64,000 nt of DNA from Desulfocapsaceae bacterium (GCA_028697885.1 JAQVER010000002.1:1-64000); one strand, 5' to 3'. Shown: positions 37,838-47,818, counted from the stretch's first letter. The notes: generated from the sequence alone by a model not told the origin. Made by a program: numbers and translations.

Positions 37838-38283
37838 GCAAAATAGATAACCCCTGGCATGAAAAGTTGACCGAGAAGCAACGGCGCTTCTGTGAGGCAT
37901 ACAGCACCAACGGCGGTAATGCCCTGAGAGCGGCGGCGTCTGCTGGTTATTCTAAGCCAAACCAGCAAGGTTCTCAAAACTTGGAAAAACTTGCAATTCA
38001 GGGAGCCATTGAACGATTGCGGCAGGAAACCACTAGCACTGCTATCATGACCAGGGAACAACGGCAAGAGATGTGGTCTGATATTATAAGGGATAAGACT
38101 AAGCCTGATATGGTCCGGTTGCGGGCTTCTGAATTGCTGGGGAAATCACAGGGTGATTTTATTGATCGGAAAGAACTATCAGGGCCAAAGGGTGGGCCGA
38201 TTAAATCTATTGCGATCGAGTTAATCAGCGCTGATCAAGCGCGCCGAATAGCACATGAAATTTTAGAATCACCAGGTAGATAG
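37834..38283 (+). CDS. terS: Phage terminase small subunit
   Basis: The 149-residue protein has the Terminase_2 pattern LTEKQRRFCEAYSTNGGNALRAA and AGYSKPNQQGSQNLEKL (DNA-binding helix-turn-helix), a central helical oligomerisation part and a short C-terminal tail. It selects DNA for packaging. No large subunit, portal or capsid gene follows, so it can act only with a helper phage's large subunit, as in phage satellites. AGGAGG precedes the ATG. Confidence 0.88.
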   Translation: MSKIDNPWHEKLTEKQRRFCEAYSTNGGNALRAAASAGYSKPNQQGSQNLEKLAIQGAIERLRQETTSTAIMTREQRQEMWSDIIRDKTKPDMVRLRASELLGKSQGDFIDRKELSGPKGGPIKSIAIELISADQARRIAHEILESPGR

Positions 38284-38467
38284 ATTTAGGTCATGTGCAA
38301 GTTGTGGTGAATCAATAATTTGTAGAAGCTTAGATCGAATCTGACAGCTAAGGCGAAAGCCCCGCACCTAATCTAACATTCGTATATGATGTGGTAATCT
38401 TAACGTCCGTATTCATGTGCCCGTGCCGGAAGTAATCTACAGATTTTCTGTTGGATGCAACGTAACA

Positions 38468-38498
38468 TCTGGTTCCCAGGCAGCGCAGAGGAACCAGA
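38468..38498. repeat. REP-like hairpin downstream of the secreted-protein gene
   Basis: TCTGGTTCC (38468-38476) and GGAACCAGA (38490-38498) form a perfect 9-bp stem. The first 20 bases match 42281-42300 at 18 of 20 positions, so the two copies bracket the 3.5-kb secreted-protein gene. GGTTCCCA-type palindromes are common dispersed repeats. The rest of 38284-38508 holds no gene. Confidence 0.6.
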
Positions 38499-38508
38499 GA
38501 TACCTTCT

Positions 38509-41500
38509 TTACTGCCGAACCCTTGTAATCCCCGGCAGGAACATCGGCCAGGGAAATTTTATCTCAAACGTGGCAATACAGCTTTTATTGGTGTCCAAGG
38601 TTACAGTCAATGGATTGAACTTCCCGGAGCAATCACCACTCCAACCAGTAAACCTGTAATCAGGATCGGCGGTAGCTGTCAACATGACACTCGCGCTCAC
38701 GGCATACACTTCCGAACAATCATCGCCGCAATCAATTCCTGGGGGTGCGCTCGTTACTTTACCTGTGCCACTTCCCCCTTTATTGATCATCAGCAAAGAC
38801 TGAGGAATTGCTGTGAAATTCACGGTCGCAGTATCAGGGATAACTACTGAAGCCGGTGCTTCCTGAATCTTGTTGACTAGATGTTCTGCGCTTACCACAT
38901 AGGCATCAAAAGGAACATTGGAAATTACATAATATCCCTGACTATTGGTCAGCGCTGAATTCACTGGCTCGCCGGTCGTCTTGTTCAAACTCACCTTGGC
39001 ATTGGCCAAGCCGCTGCCATCACCAAATTTCACATATCCGGAGATATTACCCCTTGTGGTGTCTATGCCAATGGTTTGAGGTTCGGAATATTCAGCCACC
39101 GTGTCAACGGCATAAATAGAGTAAAAATAATACTTGCCCACCGTTACCCCGGTATCGGTAAAACTCTGGGCTGTTCCCTCATACACCATTGTTCCGTCCG
39201 TTGGTGAGGCGGGCGCACTGTCTTCTTTGCGCACAACCTGCACCTTGGAAAAATTCGGATGCACTGGGTTCTCCCAGTTAAGAACCGTTCTATTTTCGGT
39301 AGTAAACAAGCCCGTAAAATAACTGGGGGTGCCAACTGCGGTGGCGAGTGTTTCCGTTGCGCTGGGCGCGTATGTGGTTCCTTTTGTCACCCTTCGGGCA
39401 TTGGTATCACTGTTGCCACGCCCTACATAGAACGTAACGTTCTCAACACTGTTTTCGACATAGGTCTGATCATCATAGGCAATGCTGGTCAGCGTTCCGT
39501 CAGCATTGGGGATATTGACATAAATATCCAGCAGCGGCGTCGAAGACTCCTTGGTTGCCTCTATGCGATACTGACCATCCACCGGCAGATACAGTTTATA
39601 CATGGTTCCACCAAGGCGGATAAACTGCACGGCCTGGCCTGGTGTCACCTCAGCCTCCGAGAGGAGATTGATCTTTGCGCCAGTATCTTTATTGAAAACT
39701 CCGGTAACCGCTCCACCCACCACCAACACCTCAATATGGCCTGTCTCGACGATACCTTCTACTTGTTTTGGCTGGATATCTGATTTGGGAGTAGTGGTAA
39801 CCTTGGCAAGAGCAGGACTTAACGCCATAGATGGGACTGTTGAGTCAGTGTTATAAATGTGTTGGGAATCGCCGTCACGACCCATGAATCCAGTATCGGC
39901 CATTGATAAGAGTGGCCATTGACTCTTAACATCTCGACCGTCCAACGAAAGCAATAAAATCTGGTTGCCACCAGAATTAAAGAATGCAGTATTATCGACA
40001 TATTTATGCACATATAACTCGCTGTAATATCGTGCTCCTAATTTAGCTGATTTATCCTTCGGAAATACATTGTCCCATATTAAGTATTTCACATGATCAT
40101 TCCACATTATAGCCGATGTTATGGCAACCGCATGCCCTCCCTCTGCTGCAATCCCAAAAGCCAACGACACAGGATTTCCACTTTTTAACAGTTCTTGCCA
40201 CTTTGATCGTTGTGAAATATCGTAAACAGAATACAGGATTCGATCCTGACAGACCCAAGTAGATTTTGTTGCCACAAACCAGTTGGGTTGTGCCACAAAA
40301 TAATACAGAATTTTTTTGGCGTTAAGCACCCACCACCCACGAGCAGATATAGGCTCAACGCTAGGTAACGGCTTATATGGTTTTATCGCCACACCATTAA
40401 CACCATCCCAGTGGTTCTCAATATCATATTGATATGAATCTATTGTTGTTCCTTGTCCCCACCAATCGTTCTCCTCTTGATGGGAAAATTGTGCTATTGC
40501 CGAATTACATAAGCCGTAACAAAGGCCTGTAGATTTTTGACTTATTCCACCAGCCTTCCATCCCATGCTATCCCAAAAAAATGAGCGTTTTTGTGGTATT
40601 AGATTGCTTGATATTATTTTTGCATGACTATAAATATTGCTATCACTATCTACACTCCCCCAAGACCCATTCGCAAACTTCCAGGCATGCTGCCCAACGT
40701 CAAAGGTCGTTCCATAAAATGAGAATCCGCTGGGGCCGTTTTCAATAGCACTGCATGTACCGTTAGTAGGACAATATTGAAGAGTTCCATTTTCAAAGAA
40801 TGCCGATCTTACCCCGACTTTTTTTACCTTGAATTCCAGTGTGTATTTTACAAAGTTTGGTTTAATTGTACTGTCTTCACAGATATATTCGTTATTGGCT
40901 ACAGTGGTAACAACCACACTATTTCCATCAACTATCCGAAAAACTCCATTGTCGCAAAGACCAATGTCCCTTACCCCATTCGCAACAAGATCAATATCAA
41001 TTTTCAGTCGGTCAGAAGAAGTGTGTGTATTGTACATATTCAAATCCCCCCCGGCGCTGATTTTGTCTTGCGGCATGGCGGGAGTGGTTGCGGAAACTGC
41101 GTCTGAAGGTGTGGCCCAGCCGGTTGCCAGGCTTGAGCAGTTGGCGGTGGCATCGCCGGAGACGACTTTGTAATAGTAGGTGGTACTGGGGGTCAGATTT
41201 TTTTCATCAACATGGCTGGTGCCGCTCCCGCAATAGACAGCGGGAGTAGTAAATGGCCCCGCCGCGCTATCCGCCCGATACAGGGCATACACAGCCGCCC
41301 CGCTGATGCTGCTCCAACTGAGATTGATTTTGTTGTAAGAGGTAGTAGGCGTGGCGGTGAGGTTATAAGAGCCGGGGGGATAGGAAGAAAGTGAAATCAC
41401 CTTCACATCATCAAATCCGCCAACTACATGTATTGAATTAAGCCCTATACTTCCAGTATGATATGTTGAATCATAAAGATCAATATACTGCAATCCATCA

Positions 41501-42063
41501 ACCCATACTGAAATCCTGTCATCTACGACATCCACCTGAACCTGATAACCAACAGCATTTGGCACAGGAAGAACTAAAACAGATTTTTGTAATATAACAG
41601 AATTTCCCAAAGCATCTATTTTATAAACTTGAACATACCCCTCACCATGAAGATCAATCCAATAACCACCAGACGTATTTAAATCTCCATCCTGTTGTCT
41701 CCTAACCACAACACCTAGAGCCGTTACAGAATAAAAACCAGAAATATGGCGAGTTTTGAAAGTAACGCGATAATTCTGCCAATTAAAACCAGAAGAAACA
41801 TACAAATCGTTATAAGGAATATTCGGCGCAGTATTAGACTGTCTTAATTCCCCATCTACAATCGAGAAATTAGCACCTGACGCAGCGTTCAACGTCCAAG
41901 ACGACAAAGTACCAGAAAAATCATCCTGAAAAATTGTTTCCCCCATTGCTACAGAATGATATAGAAAGAGTAAAATAGCCAACAAACAACACTTTATTAA
42001 CGCTTTCTTCTTACGCAAAACAAGCCCCATTCTCTCTCTCTTTCCATGGTAAATTTTCATCAT
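38509..42063 (-). CDS. Large secreted multidomain protein with LamG-like, FN3, cysteine-peptidase-like and InlB-type repeat domains
   Basis: The 1184-residue protein has a signal peptide (hydrophobic CCLLAILLFLYHSVAMG after a basic start). A jelly-roll domain with TIFQDDFSGTLSSWTL follows (about 45-235), then an FN3 domain (240-345), a unique central region (360-780), a second FN3 (about 940-1040), a carboxypeptidase-regulatory-like domain (GNISGYVKFGDGSGLANAKV) and a C-terminal InlB-type repeat (ADPDYRFTGWSGDCSG). The central part contains STGLCYGLCNSAIA, EGGHAVAI and LIWDNVFP, an order of Cys, His and Asp/Asn as in papain-like peptidases. GGGGAGG precedes the ATG. It is probably an adhesin or surface enzyme; the catalytic reading is my inference. 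Confidence 0.7.
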   Translation of the reverse strand: MMKIYHGKRERMGLVLRKKKALIKCCLLAILLFLYHSVAMGETIFQDDFSGTLSSWTLNAASGANFSIVDGELRQSNTAPNIPYNDLYVSSGFNWQNYRVTFKTRHISGFYSVTALGVVVRRQQDGDLNTSGGYWIDLHGEGYVQVYKIDALGNSVILQKSVLVLPVPNAVGYQVQVDVVDDRISVWVDGLQYIDLYDSTYHTGSIGLNSIHVVGGFDDVKVISLSSYPPGSYNLTATPTTSYNKINLSWSSISGAAVYALYRADSAAGPFTTPAVYCGSGTSHVDEKNLTPSTTYYYKVVSGDATANCSSLATGWATPSDAVSATTPAMPQDKISAGGDLNMYNTHTSSDRLKIDIDLVANGVRDIGLCDNGVFRIVDGNSVVVTTVANNEYICEDSTIKPNFVKYTLEFKVKKVGVRSAFFENGTLQYCPTNGTCSAIENGPSGFSFYGTTFDVGQHAWKFANGSWGSVDSDSNIYSHAKIISSNLIPQKRSFFWDSMGWKAGGISQKSTGLCYGLCNSAIAQFSHQEENDWWGQGTTIDSYQYDIENHWDGVNGVAIKPYKPLPSVEPISARGWWVLNAKKILYYFVAQPNWFVATKSTWVCQDRILYSVYDISQRSKWQELLKSGNPVSLAFGIAAEGGHAVAITSAIMWNDHVKYLIWDNVFPKDKSAKLGARYYSELYVHKYVDNTAFFNSGGNQILLLSLDGRDVKSQWPLLSMADTGFMGRDGDSQHIYNTDSTVPSMALSPALAKVTTTPKSDIQPKQVEGIVETGHIEVLVVGGAVTGVFNKDTGAKINLLSEAEVTPGQAVQFIRLGGTMYKLYLPVDGQYRIEATKESSTPLLDIYVNIPNADGTLTSIAYDDQTYVENSVENVTFYVGRGNSDTNARRVTKGTTYAPSATETLATAVGTPSYFTGLFTTENRTVLNWENPVHPNFSKVQVVRKEDSAPASPTDGTMVYEGTAQSFTDTGVTVGKYYFYSIYAVDTVAEYSEPQTIGIDTTRGNISGYVKFGDGSGLANAKVSLNKTTGEPVNSALTNSQGYYVISNVPFDAYVVSAEHLVNKIQEAPASVVIPDTATVNFTAIPQSLLMINKGGSGTGKVTSAPPGIDCGDDCSEVYAVSASVMLTATADPDYRFTGWSGDCSGKFNPLTVTLDTNKSCIATFEIKFPWPMFLPGITRVRQ

Positions 42064-42857
42064 CCAGGACCTCCCCGCACCAGTCGGAGTTTTTTCTCCA
42101 TTCCCTTATCAAACCGCTTACGAAACCCTTACCGCCATTACGCATCCAAAAATACAGCATCACCGTTATGCTCCAATACCGACAGAATAACGGGGGCAAA
42201 AGCAAAGAATAGTTAACATTCTGTTCTTAACTCCAAATAAAAACATAATACAACCAGAGGTTTTCCAGAGTCCTGTTAAGTCTGGTTCCCATGCACCGCA
42301 AGGTAATGTGAGGTAGTTTAAAAATGTGGATACCAAAGCACTCAAAGTAATGCGTGATAATCGTCCAACGAGGTCGTTCAAAATTTACCCCCTTGCGAGA
42401 TGTTCCTAAAAATATGGAATGTTCCCTTTTTTGTCATGGCATCTTCTGGATTTTTACTCAAACAGAATTTCAGTAGAGAAAGATGTTCCTTGGCAGGATT
42501 AAACCTTGAGCAACACAGGGGGACTTAACCTTCTTCCTGAGTATACGAAATAGACCAAGATGCTATATCCGCGCGGATTTTTCTCCCAAATCATGTCAGA
42601 TCAAGTTTCATTTATTTTAATAAAATAAAACCTCAGAGCGCTCAATGCCCGGCCGTAATTCATGTCGTCTGTTATAATTAACTTCAGGACTTCCTTGTCC
42701 GATAGAATAAGACCGGGAACCTACAGCGCACGGAGACTCGTTATTCATCAAAACACAGGCCCTGAAAGTGGCTATGTGGGTATCTGGGGGACAGTAAGGT
42801 GGGGGCCCTAAAGTGGCATGAAAAAACTTGTTCTGCATGTCGCTTCTTGTGGGTTGG
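42064..42857. other. 794-base region without a convincing gene
   Basis: Short minus-strand frames (for example 42166-42381 and 42617-42838) have no recognised product and weak starts. It should contain the promoter of the secreted-protein gene. Confidence 0.4.
42281..42300. repeat. Second copy of the GGTTCCCA-type repeat
   Basis: TCTGGTTCCCATGCACCGCA differs from the copy at 38468-38487 at two positions and lies in the same orientation, but lacks the facing arm. Confidence 0.55.
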
Positions 42858-43451
42858 TTACAGCTCCAGTTTCATGTATGCCTCGCGGATCTCCTCGGGC
42901 TGGATGCAAAGGTAGTCCAGAGTCTGTTTCTGGCTTGAATGGTTGAACATGACCATCAGCTCGGCGATGGAGGTATTGAGCTGGATCCGTTGGTGGTAGC
43001 CGAAGGTCTTGCGCAGGGTGTGGCTACCATAATTACCCTTGAGGTTAATGGTAGCACACCAGGACTTGACCAGGCGGTTGATCGAGGGCACGGTCAGGGC
43101 CTGGCCACGCTGGCTGAAGAAGATTGGATCGTTGTTAGCAATGGGGACTGAGGCCAGGAGTTGCTGGATAGCGGTGGAGGCTGATTTGTTCAAGGTGATG
43201 CGCCGCTGTTTGCCGGTCTTTTTTTCCTTAAGGGTGAGTTCGTCGCCTGCCTGGCAGTGACGCACTTGACCGGCGGTGATCTGGAGTAGATCCGAGGCGC
43301 GCAGGTTGGTGTTGATCCCCAGAACGAACAGACAGAGGTTGCGCGGATTGTCGTCCAGTATTTTTTTGATGGAGCGGATGTCGCGTAGCTCTCGGATCGG
43401 TTCGACCTTGATTGAGGAATTTTTTTTTGGATGATTAGGATTTTTGCTCAC
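42858..43451 (-). CDS. Short tyrosine recombinase, catalytic domain only
   Basis: The 197-residue protein has LGINTNLRASDLLQI (first Arg), the lysine hairpin EKKTGKQRRITL, HTLRKTFGYHQR (H-x-x-R) and FNHSSQKQTLDYLCI (His and Tyr nucleophile), so the catalytic set is complete, but it lacks the N-terminal core-binding domain of full-length integrases. It starts at GTG 43451 with GAGG 7 bases before it. Short recombinases of this kind are a known group (FimB-like size). It sits at the left edge of the defence genes and may mobilise or invert nearby DNA. Confidence 0.85.
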   Translation of the reverse strand: MSKNPNHPKKNSSIKVEPIRELRDIRSIKKILDDNPRNLCLFVLGINTNLRASDLLQITAGQVRHCQAGDELTLKEKKTGKQRRITLNKSASTAIQQLLASVPIANNDPIFFSQRGQALTVPSINRLVKSWCATINLKGNYGSHTLRKTFGYHQRIQLNTSIAELMVMFNHSSQKQTLDYLCIQPEEIREAYMKLEL

Positions 43452-43600
43452 AATTAACCTCGCGGTGTACTATAATTTTTTTATGCTAACTTTTGTTGTT
43501 ATTCTATAATAAGTTTGCAAGTGCGCAATGGGTAATTTGGGGCTGATTGGTGGAATGTTCGGCAACTTGTTGTTTTCATGACTGTTTGGCGGGAATGGAG

Positions 43601-43630
43601 CTTGTTAACTTTTTATTAAAAGTTAACAAG
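43601..43630. repeat. Perfect 13-bp inverted repeat with 4-base loop
   Basis: CTTGTTAACTTTT (43601-43613) and AAAAGTTAACAAG (43618-43630) are exact reverse complements around TATT. It could be a bidirectional terminator for the recombinase or a recombinase site. Confidence 0.95.
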
Positions 43631-43709
43631 ATATGGTGGTGCGGCGGCAGGTGGAAAAGTCTGGTCGTAAAACCGGGTGCGAAATCCCTATTGAGGTAGT
43701 GTTGGAATG

Positions 43710-43742
43710 TCCACAGCCTCGACGGTGTAGCGAGGCTGTGGA
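43710..43742. repeat. Perfect 12-bp GC-rich inverted repeat
   Basis: TCCACAGCCTCG (43710-43721) and CGAGGCTGTGGA (43731-43742) pair exactly around a 9-base loop. There is no T-run, so a plain terminator is unlikely; it may be an operator or a folded site about 200 bases before the RtcR-like start. Confidence 0.95.
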
Positions 43743-43944
43743 GGACCTCAAGAGTTCTATTGTAAGATGATCAAAATCAATAACTGTCAGATCAGGCCTG
43801 AACCCTAATAACTCATTCATCATCGTGCTCACAATAATGGATAACTTCTTTATTGGCATATTTATCACATGGCACACAACCAACAGTGAGAGAATAGTAA
43901 AATAATTTGCTAACTCCCAAAAAATCTTGTAGTCCTAAGAAACT

Positions 43945-45456
43945 ATGGGGAATAAGATACTAATATGTTGGTTAGGAATGACAGATCTGAGAGCGGCCTC
44001 TGGATCAACAGACGTTGGTTTAGGGCCAGTGGCCCAAGCTGTTGCTGAACAAGCTTACAGAGAGGTGGTGCTTCTCAATAATTGGAAGAAAAACACAGCT
44101 GAAGACTATGTTGTTTGGCTCAAAGAAAAGACTCCTACGCAGATAACTCTCCAACATATTTCTCTCTCAGGACCAACAAACTTCGGCGAGATCTATCAAG
44201 CCGCCACAGCTATCATTTCCGAAAAAATAAAAGAACACGGTCAGGATGCCAATCTTGTCTTTCATCTGAGCCCTGGAACCCCTGCCATGGCCGCAGTCTG
44301 GATTCTCCTAGCCAAAACTCGTTTCCGCGCCGAGTTGATTGAATCATCCAAAGAGCATGGTGTCCGCACGGCCTCTGTGCCTTTTGATATCTCGGCCGAC
44401 TTTATCCCTGACTTGTTTCGGAGGCCAGATAAAACCCTTGAGCGCCTGGCCGCTGGGTTGCCTGATGCCGCACCAGAGTTTGACGACATCATCCATCGCA
44501 GCGAGGTGATGCAGAGGGTGATTCTCAAGGCGCGGCGCATTGCCCCCCGTTCCATCCCTGTCCTTATCGAAGGCGAATCCGGCACCGGCAAGGAGTTGTT
44601 CGCCCGTGCCATTCATGACGCCAGTCCGCGAAAGGACAAGCCCTTTGTGGCCATTAACTGCGGGGCCATCCCCCCAGAACTGGTCGAGTCGGAACTATTT
44701 GGCTATGAAAAAGGGGCCTTCACAGGCGCCAATACCGCTAGGGTCGGCCATTTTGAAGCAGCCCACACCGGCACTATCTTTCTCGATGAGATCGGCGAGC
44801 TACCGAAAGAGATGCAGGTCAAGCTGCTCCGCACCCTGCAGGAAGGCGAGGTCAAGCGCATAGGCGCAACTGCGCCCAGGAAGGTCGACGTAAGAATTGT
44901 TGCGGCTACCAATAGAAATCTTATTGAAGAGGTGGCGGCCTGCTCCTTTCGGGAAGATCTCTTCTACCGGCTGGCCGTGGCGGTGATCAAGCTACCGCCC
45001 CTGCGGGAACGGGAAGGAGATATCAGCCTACTGGTTGATCAATTCCTTGACCGGATCAACCAGGAAAGCAGTAATGAACCTGGCTACAAGCAAAAGAAAA
45101 TTTCTGCTTTCGCAAGAAATCTTCTCCTTTTGCACCCTTGGCCAGGCAATGTCCGCGAGTTGCAGAATACCTTGACCAGGGCAGCGGTCTGGTCGCTGGA
45201 TGAAGAGCTTGGCGTGGAGGATATCCGTGAGGCCCTGCTCCCGGTTCCCGCGCCCGGCAAGGGAAAGGACGCGATTCTCAACCAGCCGCTCACCCAGGGA
45301 GTCGATCTGCCGGAGATCATGAAAACCGTGGCGGCTCATTACCTTGAACGGGCGCTTGAAAAAAATAACGGCAACAAGACGAAAACCGCTAAAACACTGG
45401 GACTTCCAAGCTATCAGACCCTGACTAACTGGCTCAAGAAATACGGCCTCGAATAA
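43945..45456 (+). CDS. RtcR-like sigma-54 activator with CARF-type sensor domain
   Basis: The 503-residue protein has three parts. Residues 1-165 resemble the CARF-type sensor of RtcR: an N-terminal Rossmann start (KILICWLGMTDLRA) and the ligand loop HLSPGTPAMAAVWILLA with H107 to P113, followed by AELIESSKEHG. Residues ~175-410 are the AAA+ domain: Walker A GESGTGKE (210-217), GAFTGA intact at 257-262, FLDEIGELP (Walker B) and REDLFYRLAV. The C-terminus is a Fis-type HTH (NNGNKTKTAKTLGLPSYQTL). Known RtcR activates RNA-repair genes from a sigma-54 promoter on sensing RNA ends. Here no rtcA or rtcB is present; the target is the restriction/defence operon, whose sigma-54 promoter starts two bases after this stop codon. 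Confidence 0.88.
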   Translation: MGNKILICWLGMTDLRAASGSTDVGLGPVAQAVAEQAYREVVLLNNWKKNTAEDYVVWLKEKTPTQITLQHISLSGPTNFGEIYQAATAIISEKIKEHGQDANLVFHLSPGTPAMAAVWILLAKTRFRAELIESSKEHGVRTASVPFDISADFIPDLFRRPDKTLERLAAGLPDAAPEFDDIIHRSEVMQRVILKARRIAPRSIPVLIEGESGTGKELFARAIHDASPRKDKPFVAINCGAIPPELVESELFGYEKGAFTGANTARVGHFEAAHTGTIFLDEIGELPKEMQVKLLRTLQEGEVKRIGATAPRKVDVRIVAATNRNLIEEVAACSFREDLFYRLAVAVIKLPPLREREGDISLLVDQFLDRINQESSNEPGYKQKKISAFARNLLLLHPWPGNVRELQNTLTRAAVWSLDEELGVEDIREALLPVPAPGKGKDAILNQPLTQGVDLPEIMKTVAAHYLERALEKNNGNKTKTAKTLGLPSYQTLTNWLKKYGLE

Positions 45457-45458
45457 GT

Positions 45459-45474
45459 TGGCACGGTCATTGCT
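45459..45474 (+). promoter_or_regulatory. Consensus-perfect sigma-54 promoter of the defence operon
   Basis: TGGCACGGTCATTGCT matches the sigma-54 consensus TGGCACG-N4-TTGCW at every fixed position, with GG (45460-45461) and GC (45472-45473) 10 bases apart. Transcription should start near 45485, about 26 bases before the hsdR ATG. It faces the defence genes and directly follows the sigma-54 activator gene. Confidence 0.93.
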
Positions 45475-45510
45475 TTATAGGCAATCAAATTATCACTTTT
45501 GGATGAAACG

Positions 45511-47802
45511 ATGAGTCGAAACGAAAAACAGACATGCAGGGAATTGATTGAACCTGCCCTCAACAGTGCCGGCTGGGAATGGGATTCTCAAGTCATCATC
45601 GGTCCTGGTCGGGTCAACATTACCGGCGAGGCCATGTACGATGAGACGCAGGCAATCATCGCTGATTATGTCTTGCGATATCGTGGCATCCCTCTGGTTG
45701 TCCTGGAGGCCAAGGCCGAGGCGGCCAGTGCCGCCGATGGTATGCAGCAGGGTTCTCGTTACGCCCAGCGTCTGGATATTCGTTTTTCCCTTGCCTCCAA
45801 CGGCACCGACTGGATTCTTACCGATAACTATTCCGGCACCTTTGAAACCATCGCAGTCGCCCCTACCCCGGAAAACATTCTCACCCGCCACGGCGTTTTT
45901 ATGGACTGGGACCGCTGGGGAGATACTTTTGCGGCCGGATACCATGTTGACCAGGTGAGCCGCAAGAAGGTCCGTCCCTATCAGGATATGGCCATCCATA
46001 AAACCCTGTGGCAATTTGCTCAGGGGGATGATCGGGTGCTTTTGCTCATGGCCACCGGCACCGGCAAGACCTTTACCGTGTTCCAGCTCATCTGGAAGAT
46101 GATGAATAGCGACGCGCTCAAGCGCCAGCATGTTCTCTTTCTGACTGACCGCAACTCCCTCAAGGATCAGGCTTATCGAGCCTTTGCCGCTTTTTCAGCC
46201 AACGAGCGTGTCACCGTTGATAAGGATACTGTGGCCAAGGGGTAGCACGAGGTTGGCAAAATTTTCTTTGCCAATTACCAGAGCCTGGATGAAGAGCTGA
46301 ACGGTAAAAAGGTCTTCGCCCATTACGATCCTGACTTTTTTGACCTGGTCATCATAGATGAGTGCCATCGTTCCGGCTTTGGCGACTGGTTCGGTGTACT
46401 GGAGCATTTCAGTTCCGCCCTGCAACTGGGCCTTACTGCTACACCCCGTGAACTGGAAGAGAGCCGCCGCGTCTTGACCAATGAGGAAAAACGCCGTGAC
46501 ACCTACGAATATTTTGGCGAGCCGGTCTATACTTATAGTCTTAAACAGGCCATCGAGGATGGTTTCCTGGTCCCTTATCTGCTGGAGGAACGAATCACCA
46601 ACCTTGATGAAGAAGGTTATACCAGCGCGGACGGCAAGCATTACACCACCGCCAATTTCGAGCGCGACATCCGTATGCCGGACCGCACCAAGGCTATTGC
46701 CGAGGATCTCTGGTCCATTCTGGGTAAATATGGTCTGCGGGATGAAAAAAGCATTATCTTTTGTGTGGATGACACCCATGCCGCCTTTATGGCGGCCGAG
46801 TTACGGCGCCTCGCAGGAGACAATGACTATGCCGGCCGTATTACTCGTTCTGAGCGTAACAGCCACCAGCTGGAGCGCAACTTTGCCATTGTAGGTCCAA
46901 GCAAACCACGCATCGCCGTAACCGTGGACCTGCTGACCACCGGTTTCGATGCCCCGGATGTCAAAAATATCGTCTTTGTCCGGCCGCTCAAGAGCGCCAT
47001 TCTCTACAAGCAGATGAAGGGGCGCGGCACCCGTCTATGTGACGACATCAATAAACGTTATTTTACCATTTTCGATTATTCTGGGGCCAGTCTGCTTGAG
47101 GATACCGAGTTTGACGGCCATCCGGCTAACAAGCAGAAAGGGACTCAGCCCAAAGCCAAGCCAAGGAAGAAAACCGACGAGCCGACGGTCAAGCCGGTAG
47201 GCGAAGGCATCTCCGTGATCATCTCCGATACCAACCGCTATGTGTGCCTGGCGGATGGCCGTAAAATTCCTTTTGAGGAGTACACTGAGCAGTCGCGGGA
47301 GTTTATCCTTGATGTCTCCACAAAGTCCATTGACGAACTGCTCGCCATCTGGATCGACAAGAACAGCCGCAAGGAGCTGCGCGAAGAACTGCGCGACCAT
47401 GATATTTATCCTTCCGCCTTCCGCCATTACCTCGATCTGCCGAAAACCGATGACGTGGACATCCTGGCCAAGATCGGCTTCAATCTGGTGCGGGTGCCAT
47501 CGCGTGACGATCGCGCCACCCGTTTGCTGGTGGAGGACGAACTTTGGCTGCTGAATCAGCTCGGAGAAAAAGCCATTTCCCCGGATGATCGTATCAAGTT
47601 GAGATTCTGGGATACCGCCCTTGACCATTACCGGCTGTTCGGCATCGATGATCTGGAGCAGGCCCGCACCTACAGCGCCCCCCAGTTTGTCGAGCAGTTC
47701 GGTAGCTTTCAGACCCTGACCAGTCGCTATGGCGGCCCGCAACTTTTAAAAAACGATCTGGAGGCGGTGAAGCGCCACCTCTATATTCCCATGACCGCAT
47801 AA
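45511..47802 (+). pseudogene. hsdR: Type I restriction endonuclease subunit HsdR, interrupted by an in-frame TAG
   Basis: HsdR is the ATP-dependent translocase and nuclease of type I restriction. The frame runs 763 codons to 47802 but has one TAG at 46243-46245 (codon 245); on both sides the same frame is open and reads as HsdR. N-terminal part: the nuclease domain with IPLVVLEAKAEA and then Walker A ATGTGKT (181-187). After the stop: FANYQSLDEEL, the DECH box (283-286), LTATPREL and LTTGFDAPDVKNIVF with QMKGRGTRL. ATG 45511 has GGA 7 bases upstream; a TTG at 45499 is in frame. A nonsense mutation, sequencing error or suppressed stop are all possible. Without read-through the helicase is split and restriction should be lost. 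Confidence 0.88.
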
Positions 47803-47818
47803 GCAAGGAAAACACTCC

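Larger units (their letters stand above)
43452..43944. other. Gap between recombinase and RtcR-like gene with two perfect hairpins
   Basis: No gene was accepted: a 45-codon plus-strand frame from 43633 and an 86-codon minus-strand frame (43623-43883) have no recognised product. Both hairpins are listed separately. The regulator's promoter must lie here. Confidence 0.4.

Noticed and set aside
42617-42838. 73-codon minus-strand frame near the short recombinase
   Set aside because: Composition and start are poor; no family recognised.
43586-43603. Possible second sigma-54 promoter (GG-N10-GC) before the RtcR-like gene
   Set aside because: Spacing is right but only the GG, GC and TGGC bases match; it overlaps the left arm of the perfect hairpin and lies 340 bases from the start.
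46243-46245. TAG in hsdR as a pyrrolysine codon
   Set aside because: No methylamine methyltransferase context and no pyl genes in the window; a nonsense mutation or error is simpler.
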